A stretch of 64,000 nt of DNA from Eudorina sp. 2006-703-Eu-15. Its lineage: Eukaryota; Chlorophyta; Chlorophyceae; Chlamydomonadales; Volvocaceae. The notes under the pieces were generated by a model that was not told the DNA's origin, did not search any database, and worked only from the letters and a program-made list of their open reading frames with translations. Positions within the stretch are counted from its first letter, which is position 1, and each line of letters starts with the position of its first letter. Both the position numbers and the translations under genes were made by a program. The stretch spans positions 254,103-318,102 of the forward strand of contig BDSI01000022.1 of NCBI GenBank assembly GCA_003117195.1, in the 5' to 3' direction. Of this stretch, positions 1-11,600 are shown one piece after another.

Positions 1-2328
1 CGACACAGGCACAGCCTTGTGCGGGACAGGGCCGAGGACCGGAACCCCAGCGGCGCCGGGAAAGCAGACCGATGGAGGTGGGAGGTTGCGCAGTTGGCAG
101 GAGCTTGCGCCCCGGCGCACGTGCTTCAACGCCCTACACCACCCTCAACCCACCACCACCACGACCCGCCCCTGCGTGCATCCCTGTGCACCTGGCAGCA
201 GCACACGGTACCATACACACACACACACACACGCACACACACACGCACGTACACAGCTTCCACGCGAAACACACGCACACAGCTTGCCGGTGAGGTAGGT
301 ATGGCTACATGGGTACTGCCCGGCACCAGCAGCGCATATCGCCATCGCGACACACATGCACACGCACACCAAGGCCCTTGACTCCAGGCTCCGCATCACC
401 GGCTGCTTCAAAACATATGCTCGGTGGTCGGACCACCGGGGGCGGGGTCGGGGTTTAAAAAAAAAACAACCCAGACACACCCAGCCCGGCGACAAATATT
501 GGGGGGGAGGCGGCTTGCCTCGCCCTGCCTGCCCTGTCAATGCGCGGCGTGAGGCCCTCCAGAGAGCCCAGAAAAACCAACAATTTAATTTCAGCGGCGC
601 ACTCATCATCGTGGGCTCAAAGGTTTCCGGGCCCCGGCTTTCTGTTACCTTGCCGCTCGGCGGCACTGCGGCATGGCCCCGCCGCGGCACTGCGGCACAC
701 GACCGCTGGGTTCGCACATGTGGTTCCTCAGAAGATCCCTGCCTTGCTGGCTGCGCAGGCACCTGCCCGCCCCATGCCTCCTCTTCCTCCTCCGACCCTG
801 CCTCGTGCGGTGGTCAGGTGTCAAGTGTCAGGGCTTGCCGCCTGCTGCCACCTGTCTGTCCGCGACCGATGTCTCTCCGGAGCGATTCATCTCCCACCCA
901 ACCCCAGACACCCACACCACACCAATTACCTACCCCTCAAACCCATTCCCCCAAACAGATACGGTGCTGCAACCCGCGTGCGTGCAGACGATTTTCCGAG
1001 CCGGTCCTGCCCGCTTGCCTTCCCCACCCCGCCCCGCAACTCTTCACCGGTGAGCTTCCAAAATCCCGCGCCGAACCTTCCCAGCGCCGCACCACCCTGC
1101 CCTGCCCTACCCTGCCTCCATGTAAACCGACCTGGATGCTCCCCACCCCGAGCACCTCCCGCGATATACCCGCCCCAGCGCCCCATCCCAAATTCCCAGC
1201 CCTCACCACCACCCCTCCCGTCTCCCGTCAGCTTACCCCCTGGGGCTCCGGCGGCAGACCGTCACCTCCGGCCGCCTCTCGGCCCAGCTCCTCCACAACC
1301 ACCGCCGTCGACCGATACACACAGCCGCCCGATAGATTCTCGTACCCGCACAATGAACAAACAATCCATCCACGCGTCAGAAAACGACAATAATGTATGG
1401 ACCGAATTAAATACTGATGATGACAATAATAGCGCGGTCTGGCCACCGGGGCCCGCGCGCAGCCGATGATGACCACCCAGCTACCAGGCACCAACAGGAT
1501 CCTCCCTCCGGGTTCACCCCACCAGGAGCCTCCCTCGGCTTCACTTATGGTTGACATCCAACCCTGCGGGAAACGCCCAGCGCGGCCGGAGCCTCATTCG
1601 GCCCTTCCGTCCTTTTGCGCTCCTGTGCATTGGTTTGCTTTTCATTGCCGCGCTCGCTTGCATGCTGATCAGAGGACCAAGCGCTGCACCGACGGACACC
1701 GTCGCCTGGCCCCACACGCGCGCGCCTCCCTGCTCCCCTCTCTCACCCCCAGGTGCCATCACCCCCCTTCGCGGTTCTTGTGATACGGTAGCATCCAACG
1801 CTACGCTACGGGTGAACGCCCGGGCGCGCCTCGCGCACAGCGCCCACCATTCCGTCCACCATCGTGCTGCCTGTGACCGGCGGTCACCGAAGTCCATCAC
1901 TTTCCCGAGATCTCGCTCGCTCATTGCCTACTTGCCGCCCGAGGCCAGATGGGGTGCAGGATCTCCTCCTGACCCGGGAGTTCACTACGCAGGCAACCAG
2001 CCACCGGATCATCCGAATCGAGCCCCCTAACCCCTGGAGACCCCTCCTTCAGAACCTGCCACAGCACCTAAAGAGTATACACCTCCGCCAATAGATCCAA
2101 CCGCGAGGACAGAATCTGCAATATCGGCCCAGGACCACCGTACGACACCCCGCCACCCACCTGTACGACATAACAAATACTCCCGCGGCTCCATGGCGCA
2201 TGTGTCACCCAACCCGGAGCCTCAACCCTAGAGCCTGCCGGCCCCGCCTTCGTGCTTCCCGCCCCGTCCTCTCCAGAGCCCGCACACACCCTGGAGGCAC
2301 CTCAGGACCCCAATCCAATGTACGGCCG
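1..2328. other. No supported gene; downstream flank of the minus-strand membrane-protein gene
   Basis: This stretch lies beyond the stop codon of the minus-strand gene ending at 2329 and probably holds its 3' UTR plus intergenic DNA. Open frames here are C-rich, lack family-like motifs and overlap in several frames at once, so I do not call them genes. It holds a CA microsatellite and many C-rich, pyrimidine-biased tracts. A TGTAA motif, the usual volvocine polyadenylation signal, occurs on the plus strand near 1125, but I found no plus-strand gene for it to serve. Confidence 0.5.
213..258. repeat. (CA)n microsatellite
   Basis: A near-perfect CA/GT dinucleotide run broken twice by a CG step. 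No function is implied. Confidence 0.9.
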
Positions 2329-5300
2329 TCAGTCGCTTTTGCAACGCGCCGACTTCGGCTTCACGCTTGCGCTAGCGCGCGTCCCGACAGCGCAAGACGC
2401 CGACGCCGACGCCGCCAGCGCCGCGGCCGGCTCCCCGCAGGCGACGTGACAGGCGGCGCTGTCGCGGATGGCGTAGCTGTAGCGGAGGTAGGTGTGGCAG
2501 GTGACCGTGGTGAGCACCGCCGCCAGTACGACACGTCCGTTCAGCAGGACAGCTCGTACGATGCTGTCGGTGGCCTCTGACTTGAGCATCATGCCGATGC
2601 CGAAGGGGAGCTTCACCAGAGACAGCACCAGGACCGCCCGCGGGGACATCTGCGCGCCGGGGTACGTGGCACAAGGCAGGCCAGGGGACAGCGAGGACGC
2701 TACAAAAAGCCTCTCCAAACCCAGACACGAGCCCGGGCCCACCCAAAGGATCCTAGGACTCCAGATGAGGTTGAGGTTGTCGCGGAGCAATCGAGGCCGA
2801 CACTGCGATCGCGAGTGGGACTGAAATCGGGACACGGACTAAGGCTGAGACAGTCGGCTGGGGAGGGTGCGGAACTCCCATCCCTGGTCACACGAAGGCC
2901 TGAGGTAACTCTGTCCGGTCTCGGTCGGGAAAGACTGAGCCGTGTCCACGTCGAAATCCGTGGGTGTTTTGGGAGCGGGTCGGGGGCGCATGCCGGGCAG
3001 GACACGCGGCTAGAAACGCACACGAGGGGCCAACCCACACCGAACTTAGCTTACGAAACCCAACGGAGTCGTTCACTCGTTTCACAGACTCGTTTCGCGT
3101 GTGCATTATTTCATGCGAGGTAACCCCCCCTTAGGTCTGCTTCCCTCCCCCTATGCCAATCAAGACAGCGAAACCGCGCTTCTGTGCCTCTCCTCTGCTC
3201 TCCCCTGGCCCCCCCTTTGACCTCACCAGGCAGGAGAAGGGCAGCAGCACCCCCTCCATGATGACCATGGCGGCACCCAGCTGGTAGGTCATGATGCCCG
3301 GCGGCGCGGGGAAACCCAGCCAGCCGATCATCAGCTTGGCGAGCATGTAGAACATGTAGCGGGGGACCTGGGGGGGGGGAGGTCGTTGACGGTTGGGTTA
3401 AGGAATTGACGCAACGGTGCGAATCGGCGTTGCGGAGGAGGCTGGATCCCTTCCTACCCCACCCTCCCCCGCTCTTCCCCGCTACGGGCTGGCCTGCCCT
3501 CCCTCCCTGCCCTCCCTCCAACTGCATGGAGCCCGCCTGCAATGCCTCCCTGCACCGCCCCCGGGCCCGCGCCCCCCTAACCTTGACCGCATCGACCAGC
3601 CGCTCCCACTGCCTCCGCCTCAGCAAGGGGCGGGACGCCAGCGTCACAGTGCCCAGCGCGCAGCCGCACAGCGTGGTCAGGTTGCCAGGGTCCAGCAGCT
3701 GCTGCCGGGCGCGGAACAGCAGCGCCAGCAGGGAGAAGAACTCCATAGCTTGGCTGAGGGATATGCGGTAACGAAGGCCCGTGGGCCGGCGGGCACAAGA
3801 GTCACAACGCGGGGAACGGAGACAAGCGAGGAGGTCAGGAAAGGGGTGCTTGCGGGTATGGCCCCTGGCTGCTGGCGGCGCGGACGGGGTCGCCATGGGG
3901 ACGGCGATCGATGCGGAACCCATACACGGGCGATCTGGGTCGAGCGGCAGTGGGGCCGGCAGTGGTTGCGACAGTACGAGGCGCATGTTTCCCGAGGAAG
4001 AGAGAGAAGAGGACGAATGGCTCAAGGCGGAGGAGGGAGAGGGCAGAGCTCACATGACGCTGCTGTAGCCCAGCACGTGCGGCGCCGCATATGCCTGGTA
4101 CGCGGCCTCCTCCTTGGGCGGCAGCACCGACCAGCCCACCGCTTGGCGAAGCGCCGTGGTCAGCCGCGGCCTCGGACCGCCTCGCCGCAACCGCCCGTCC
4201 TTGTCCTCAGCGGCTGCAGCCGGGACCGGCCCAGCGGCACCGTCAGCTGCGGGCGCGGCTTCTGCCGCCGCAACCGCCTCTGGCACGCCGGCGGTGATGT
4301 CGCGCTCGTCGTCGCCACCCCCTACGCTGGCTCCGGGACCCCGGGCCAGGTCGGCTCGGAGGCGATCGCAGGTGGCGGTCCAGCCCCACGCGACGGCGTG
4401 ACTCAGTAAATGCGCCAGAAGGCCTTCGATGCTGTACGGCAAGCACCGCAACGCCGACGGCGGGGCCCTCGAGGCTGCCAGCCACGAGCCGAAGTCCATC
4501 AGAAGGTCGTCCAGCGCATGAGGGTGGTGGTTCGCTGCTCCGCCGCCGCTCGTCCCGGCGGCGGTGGTGGTGCCGCGACTGCCGCCGATGGTGGCCTGCA
4601 TCCGTTCCACGCCTGACAGCAGCTCGGCGGCCACGGTTTCATCGTCCACGACCAGCACAGGCGTGGCAGCCGACAAGGCGCCGCCCCAACGGAACTCCAC
4701 CTGGGCGCGGGCGGGCAGGCGGGCGCGGGGGGGGGAGGAAGAGGTACAGGAGTAGTATCTCTACCAGCCAGTCGTCGGATGCACTTTAACGGCAATGTGG
4801 GCCACCTGGATAACTACTACCCATTCGGTGAATTCGGTGACATCAGGAGCGGTACATGAAATTGGCGGACATCTTATACCGGGCGAGTGGGGGCGGGTGG
4901 TGGTACCCTGCGGGGGGCAGCAGCGGCAGCGGCAGCAGGCCGTGTCATTGCCCGCAGTGCCATCCTCCCTCGCCGACTGCAACCAGGACCTCGTAGAACA
5001 CATCTGCTGACCCCCACCACCAGCGCTTCTGCTCCCCCATGTCCACGAGTAAGACAGGGAAACCGATTTTCCCGCCACCCCTCAACGTGCTGCATGATTG
5101 CTGCTATCCGCCGACCCACAGCCCATAGACCGCTGCGCTCAAACGGACGCCAAAACCTGTCGCCTGCCTCCTTGTTCCACCCACCAGCAAAGTTCCGGGC
5201 AGCGCGGGTAGTTCAAGAAGATCCACGTCGTACGTCGCTGTACGGCCAATGTCATCGCCGCTTCGCAGGGACACCCGACAGGGCAGATAGGCTCCTTGGG

Positions 5301-8214
5301 AGCGGACCAGGACCTCCGGAAGCGCGGGCGACGGCGGAAGCTGATCTGTGCCCTTCGCCACTGCAGTGGCGGAATCTCCGCCCGCGGCTACGTCATCGGC
5401 GGCGTCAGACTCAGGGTACGACACTACGACGGCGAGATTCGCGACGGCGGCGCCCACCAGCGGCTTTTGCTGCAGAACCCTGGGTGATACCTCGAGGACC
5501 CGGGGGGCCGGCCGGGCATCCTCATGATGTGTGTCGTGTACGGCATGTACGGCGCTTCCACTTAGCTGTACGGAAGCCACATCTACCGTCTCCGCAGGCT
5601 GCTCCACCGACCGCTCGCCTGGAGGTACGGCGGCGGGGTCCACTCCCAGAGCCTGCAAGATCGCGCTAACATCCGCGAAACGCAGGATGTTCGCACTGAC
5701 CCGCGGGTCGATGTGCGCTTTGAGGGACGCTGCGCCCTCGTCCTGCGCCTCGTCCTCGAGCGCATCCGCCTCCAAGTCCATCAGGAGCTCGATGCACCCT
5801 GCGAACCACCCGCACCCATCAACAACCACGGTGGTTATCGTCCATACATCACTGATCCACTGTCGTACAGAGGATCCTTCCATGGGAAGATCATGTATCT
5901 TCCGCACGGGCTGCACGACATGTGTAGCAGTACGACACAATCGCGACGGACGGCCGGGTCGCTGCAGTGTGGGTCCATGTCAGCGAGCCTCCGGCGGCAC
6001 GGCTCGAACACGACCAAGCGACACTGGGTGCTATCCGTGGGGACCTTTTCTGGCCCCTGCACCCCTGCACCTCGGCCCCTTCCGCTACCCCCCCCCCCCG
6101 CGGTCTGGTGGGGGCGCCGGGTAGGCTTACCTCGCCGTATATACACACCCGACAGGTGCATTCCCCTCTCCGCCGCCAGCGCCTCCATCCGGTGCAAGTA
6201 GCCGGGCGTGATCTGCTCGGGCTCCGCGAAGGGCACCTTAACACGAATTGTACGGCGACGGATGGGCGACCTGTACGGAATGGCCGGCGCGTTGCGCAGG
6301 GCGTCGTACACGCCGAGTCCCGCTGAGGTCTCCGCCGCCGCCGCCGCCGCGGCCGCGGCGACCTCCGGAAGGGACGCCGCCAGCTTTGCAAGCACAATCG
6401 CCGAGTCCTCACCCTCAGCGGCCGCCGCCAGCGCCGCCGCCGCCTCTGCGGCCCCCGCCTTACACGGCATCCCCCGCATCTGGCAGGTGCCGCCGCTGCA
6501 ATGGCCGCACTCTCCGCCCGCGACTTCGCTTGCCTGCTGCTGGCAGCGCTGCTCTCTGCTGCGCTGCAGTGACTGCCGACGCATTCGACATGCCACCTGT
6601 TCTCCCGCCGAGGGCCGCTTAGGCGGCGTCAGAGCCGGCACCGGCTCCAATGCCGCCACGCGCGCTGCGATCGTCGTCGGTATCGGGGGGACCGCCGGCT
6701 CTGCCGGCTCTGTCTCCGTCGGCGATGGCCGACGCGTGTTGGTCGCCGTGATGGCACCTGCTGCTGCTGCGGCGGCTGGACCGCTGCTGTTGGTGGTGCT
6801 GCGTTGGCTCCGACTGCGACGGATGAAGCGCCACGCCAGCATGTGCACCGCGACCAACAGCGCGGCGCGCTGCAGAAGCAGCTTCGCGACAAACACGCGC
6901 CCGCTGTGGACTGCAGATGTGCGGCCGCCGTCGTCGACATCGACGTCGGCCGCCTCGGCGGTTTGGCTTTGGATTCGGCCGTGCCACGTGGCGAGCAGGC
7001 CCACTGCCGCCAGGCTGACGACATTGAAGGCCACCTCCGCTGCGGCCCATGTCAGCTGTCGGGTATACCCAGTGAATCCACACGTGGGTCCATACATGGA
7101 GGGGAAGAAGAGGGAAAGGGGTGGAGGGGGAAAGATGGGCATTGGGCCAGATGGGAAGGGGGGAAGAGGGGATGCGTGTGTACTGGGTGGCCTTGTCTGG
7201 TATGCGCATATGGGGGAAAATAGGGCCGGATTGCAGTGACTGCTGCAGCGATGATGAGATGATGATGATAATGATGACAGCGAACGTGCAAGCCGTGACA
7301 GCGAACGCGCAATAGCTCAGCTTCCAGCATCTCGTCTCCCCTTCAGCATGCGGCACAGCACGCACCGGCTGGGTGAGGGACATGACTGCGTCCAGGAAGC
7401 CCTGGCAGCGGAAGAGGAACTCCGAGGCCGCGGTGCTGAGCGGCGCAGATGGGCCGGCGGCCAGGAGGAACGCCAGGGGCGCGCCTCGGGCTGCGAAGGT
7501 AAGGATTGGCGCCGCGAGCCCCGTGTACATGCGGTTCGGGAGGCAGATGCGACTGACCACGCGCAGCAGCAACACGCTCGCGACAGCGGCGAGCCAGGTG
7601 TCGGGTCCCCGCAGGTTCAGCAAGCTACGAAGGATCCGGGGGGAATACTGTATTAGGAAAGAGACGCGGGCTGTCGAGGAGCCCGAGCACGGGTAGAGGT
7701 GCAGGGTAGCTAGCAGGCGAGGCGCTGGAGGAGAGGCGCCCTGAGAGACGCTGGCAGTGTCGCGATAGCCGCGGATGCAGACGTCCTTCATTACAGGCGC
7801 AGCAAGGAGGACGCAAAATATGAAGCCGATGGCCAGCCCAAAAATGTCGAGCAGGGCGTCCGGCGTTCGTTGCACGTTCGTGGCGACGCTCTGTCGGAGC
7901 CCAACAAGCATCTTGCGTGCACCCGTCAGAGATGCACCGCCTGCAAGAAGAGTGGGCGGGCGATGCGCCAAGACACTGAGTCTCCAGGCCGGGAAGCTAC
8001 CTTGCAGATAGCACGTAAACAGTTTTAATATTGAGGTCATAACGCGTCGAGCGACGGTCAGTTCGGGATGAACGGACTGTGAGGCAGTGCGGCGCTTGTG
8101 CAGTAGTGCGTGCACGCCACTGGTACTCTCCAAATCAAACACGAGACCGTATTTAATGGGAAGAGTCCTTACAAACTCCCCCAGAGACGCCTGAGCTAGA
8201 TGACTCACCTGCAT
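2329..8214 (-). CDS. Unrecognised multi-pass membrane protein, 7-exon gene model, ~1,222 aa
   Basis: Predicted exons (minus strand, 5' to 3'): 8214-7366, 7055-6131, 5798-5185, 4700-4054, 3753-3582, 3367-3227, 2649-2329. Each intron is GT-AG and phases agree throughout (0, 1, 0, 2, 0, 0), giving one frame from ATG to TGA. Exon 1 could also lose a 60-nt in-frame intron at 8000-7941 (GTAGCT...TTGCAG). Hydrophobic helices are visible in exon 1 (IFGLAIGFIFCVLLAAP; WLAAVASVLLL), exon 2 (AFNVVSLAAVGLLATW; RAALLVAVHMLAW), exon 5 (FFSLLALLF), exon 6 (LGAAMVIMEGVLLPF) and exon 7 (AVLVLSLVKLPFGIGMML; VRAVLLNGRVVLAAVLTTV). Exon 2 also has a Cys-rich patch and an Ala-rich run. I recognise no catalytic motif or family, so the role is unknown; an integral membrane protein is an inference from hydrophobicity. 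The exon 2-3 join is the weakest: 6064-5835 is partly open and could hold an extra exon. Confidence 0.65.
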
Positions 8215-8659
8215 CCTAGACTATTGCGTGATGTATCATCGTCGCAATCTTGCTCGTCAAGTTCATAACTACGGTGCTCAAACTCATAAGCTGCTCCTCG
8301 AGGCCTTTACGATTCCCACCAGTACGGAACTGCAACCAAAACGTGTGAACTTTGCCTAATCGTCCTCCGTCATTTTTGTCTCGTATGGAATGCTCCTGAT
8401 AACAATTGATAATTATTGAGTGTGTTTGGTTGCGCGGCGGGACCCTTGCAATCCGTCCACGAACACCAGTGTAGTGGCCCGTTTTTGAATTGAATCATAC
8501 CGTCATTCACACAGCACAAGATAAAATGGCAAATTTCCTGCATAACTTGACTACCTCTACAACTTCAGTGCACCCCTGACACTGGACAAGTATCCGCAAG
8601 GCCGCGTGCAAGCACAGCAGTGCGTCCAAATATTCATTGCCGTAACATCATCGAACGCG
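8215..8659. promoter_or_regulatory. Divergent intergenic region / putative bidirectional promoter
   Basis: These 445 bp separate the start codons of the two divergent genes (ATG at 8214 minus, ATG at 8660 plus). The centre (about 8370-8560) is clearly more AT-rich than either gene and must hold both 5' UTRs and promoters. No TATA box or known operator stands out. Confidence 0.5.
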
Positions 8660-11600
8660 ATGCCGTCTGCACATTGGAATGCAGCTGCCGAACTCCCAAC
8701 GGCCAACTGTTCCAGCGTTGCATCGCGAGTGCCTCTGGATGTGTTGGCCGCCGTCCTATGCCGCTCTGGAATGGGCGTGCGGGATCGTGCAGCTGCCCGG
8801 CTTGTGTGCCGCGACTGGCGTAGCGCAGTCGACGGGCTGTCCGTGAGGTCCCTGGCGGTGCGCAGCCCCGGCCCGGGCCAATGCGCGCTGCGCCTACTGC
8901 GCCGTTTCCCTATCCTCCAGTCGCTCTCCCTTGGCGCGCCAGTCACCTCCCACCGCGCCATGTTCTCCTGGGCCGTGGCCGAGCTGTCCTCGCTCGTGCA
9001 CCTGACGCACCTCTCCCTGCACTTCAGCTCCGCAGCAACCGTCCGCCTGCCTGCCTGCCTCCAGTCGCTCAGCCGGCTGCAGGCCCTGGCGGTGTCAGTG
9101 GGCGGCCCGCCGCCGGGCCAGGCCCTACTCGGCGTCACTGCGGCAGCCGTGAGCGCCGCGGGCACCGCAGCGACCACCGGCGGCGGCGATGATGGCGGCG
9201 GCGGCTCCGCCGCGGCCGCCGCCGCCATCGGCGGACCTTCCCTTCGCGACGCCAGGTCGTCCACGGCCACGATCGCCCATGCCGCGGCGGCGGCCGCGGC
9301 GGTGGTAGCCGCCCACGGCGGCGGTGGCGGCAGCGCTGTGGCGCCCTCGGTCTCGCGTGCGGCGCAGCACGTCCCTCCGGTAGGGCTGCTGCCGCTGCTC
9401 TCCAAGCTCAGCCTCCTGGCCTCCCTGGAGCTCGCCAACCTGGCCATTGCAGTCCCGGATGTGCTGGCGGCGCTGCGGACGGCCTTCGCGGCGGCGCCCG
9501 CGGCCGCAGCTGCCGGCGGGAGCGGTGCCGGCGGGAGCGCCGCTGGCGGGAGCGGCGGCTGCCTCAAACGGCTGGTGCTGGTGGGCAGCAGCGTCAACTT
9601 GACGGGGGTCGGGGACCCGGTCGCAGTGGCGCAGTTGGCGATGCTCGAGGTGCGATGAGGCGCTGACCGCGGCCGGCCGGAGGGGAGGCCCTGGCTGGTT
9701 CCATCGTTTGGACAAAGGCCCGCCATGTCGCCACGTGGGGAAAGAAAATTACGCCGGGGGGTCGGGGGTTTCGGTAGGTACGGGAGGGATGACAGGGACA
9801 AGATCCTCCCGTTCCGCTCGGTACTCCACCCCCTCGCCAAGCAAGGCACCTCCGGCCTCTGGCGTTCCACGTCGCACACCGCAGTGAGAATGGGCTGGAC
9901 GGCGTCGGGCCTGGTTGCCTCGGCCTGTGTGCCGCTGTGCTGGTTGACTCACCACGTCCCCACCCCGACGCTGTGCCGCCCGCCCGCCCGCCTGCCCCCT
10001 TGTGGTCGCGCTGCCGCAGACTCTGACCGTGGACAGCTGCACGGGGGCGGATGCCCTGGTGCCGCTGCTGCACCACCTGCGGGGAGTGCGGGTGAGAGGG
10101 GCGGGGACGCAGCGATGAGGGTCGGGCGGCTGGGCTGGCCAGCGCCACACACACACACACACACACAGACACAGACACACACACGTTCTTCCGACACCGC
10201 AGCCTTTTATTACTGTATGGGTCGGGCATTCGGTACATTACATACACACAAGGACAATGGGCTCTACCCTGCCCCCTGCATGTCACGCACACCTGTTCTG
10301 CCTGCCTGAGAAACACATACGCACAAATGCGGGTTTCTCGCTGAACCCACATATACAAATACACATACACATACATCACCACTCCGCGGGGACGCCCCTG
10401 CACGCCCTGCCAAGGGAGACGCGATTCCCATCCCATTTGTTTTGCCGCGGAGACTTGATTTGCCGTACGTTTGCCGTACGTCTGGGGTTCCCGCCTCCGC
10501 CCGTCAGATGCGAAGTCGTTTCCGGGCGGAAGCAGTTATGGATATCAAGAACACACATCACCTTAACACCAACTAAGTAAAGGCCAACCGCCGTGCCCAA
10601 CGGTCGCCCAACTGTCGCCCCCCCCGGCAGCAACTGACCCTGACGGGTATGGACTACGCCTGGGCGGCCGCTGCGGGCTACCACCGGCGGGCAGGGTCCG
10701 TCAGCGCCAACGACCTGCAGCAGCTTGACCCTGCGGCCAACGGTCACAACCAAGATCAGCCCAACCCCCAACTACCAAACGGCCAAGCGCCGCATCTGCA
10801 GGACCCCTTCGCTGTCGGTGCCGCCGGTGGCGGCGAGGGGCTGGACGGCGGTGCCGCGGCCGCGGCGGCCGCCGCCATCGCCTCTGGCCGGCCGCTCGCG
10901 TTCCTGTTGTGCTTGCCGCAGCTGTCGTCGCTGAGCCTGGCGGGGTCCTTCCTGCGGTCGTTGCCTAATCGGGACATCGGTGCGCTGACGGCGCTGACGG
11001 AGCTGGACCTGTCGGGGAACGGCCTGGATGACCTCCCTCAAGGTGCGGCCGGATGGTGCGGTCGCCGCCCCGCCCTGTGGTGCGCAGGAGGGCTGGGGCG
11101 GGGGATGCAGAGGGGCTAAGGGTGGTTACGTCTTGATTGAATTAAGGAAGGGCAAGGAACCTCAAGGTCAAGGAACCTCAAGGTCCTCTCGGTGGCGCAT
11201 ACCCGGGAGCCATGCGTGGCGACAAGCTTTCGAACGGCTGTTTGTCGCCCAAGCGGAAGGGTGGGTGGGTTGGTCGGGAGGCTCTGGCCGCGCAGCCGGC
11301 ACCGCGCTGGGCAGTTCCCACAGCTCCAGCAAGTCCGGTAACTACGGCTCGGTGTGCTAGTTCGGTGTGCCCACAACCACTTGCGGCGCTCGTGGGTTCC
11401 AGCGGCTTGCTGGTGTGTCCACCGCCGGTCCCTCCCTCCTTTGTCCGTACGGCAGGCCTGGCCTCACTGCCGTTGCTGTCCCGCCTAGATGTGTCGTACA
11501 ACGAGCTGGTGGCGCTGCCGAGCTGGCTGGTGATGGTGCAGGTGCGCTGGGGCATAGGGCCCGGCCGGCCCGGGACCCCGGATACTACCCCCTCCGCCTG

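Noticed and set aside
356..1469. Open frames of 300+ codons in the first 1.5 kb
   Set aside because: Overlapping in several frames, Pro/Ser/Arg-rich from C-rich DNA, with no domain-like pattern or splice logic.
5835..6064. Possible extra exon of the membrane-protein gene
   Set aside because: It is open with a few possible acceptors, but no donor keeps the frame to the next exon. Direct splicing 6131 to 5798 preserves phase exactly. Kept only as an alternative.
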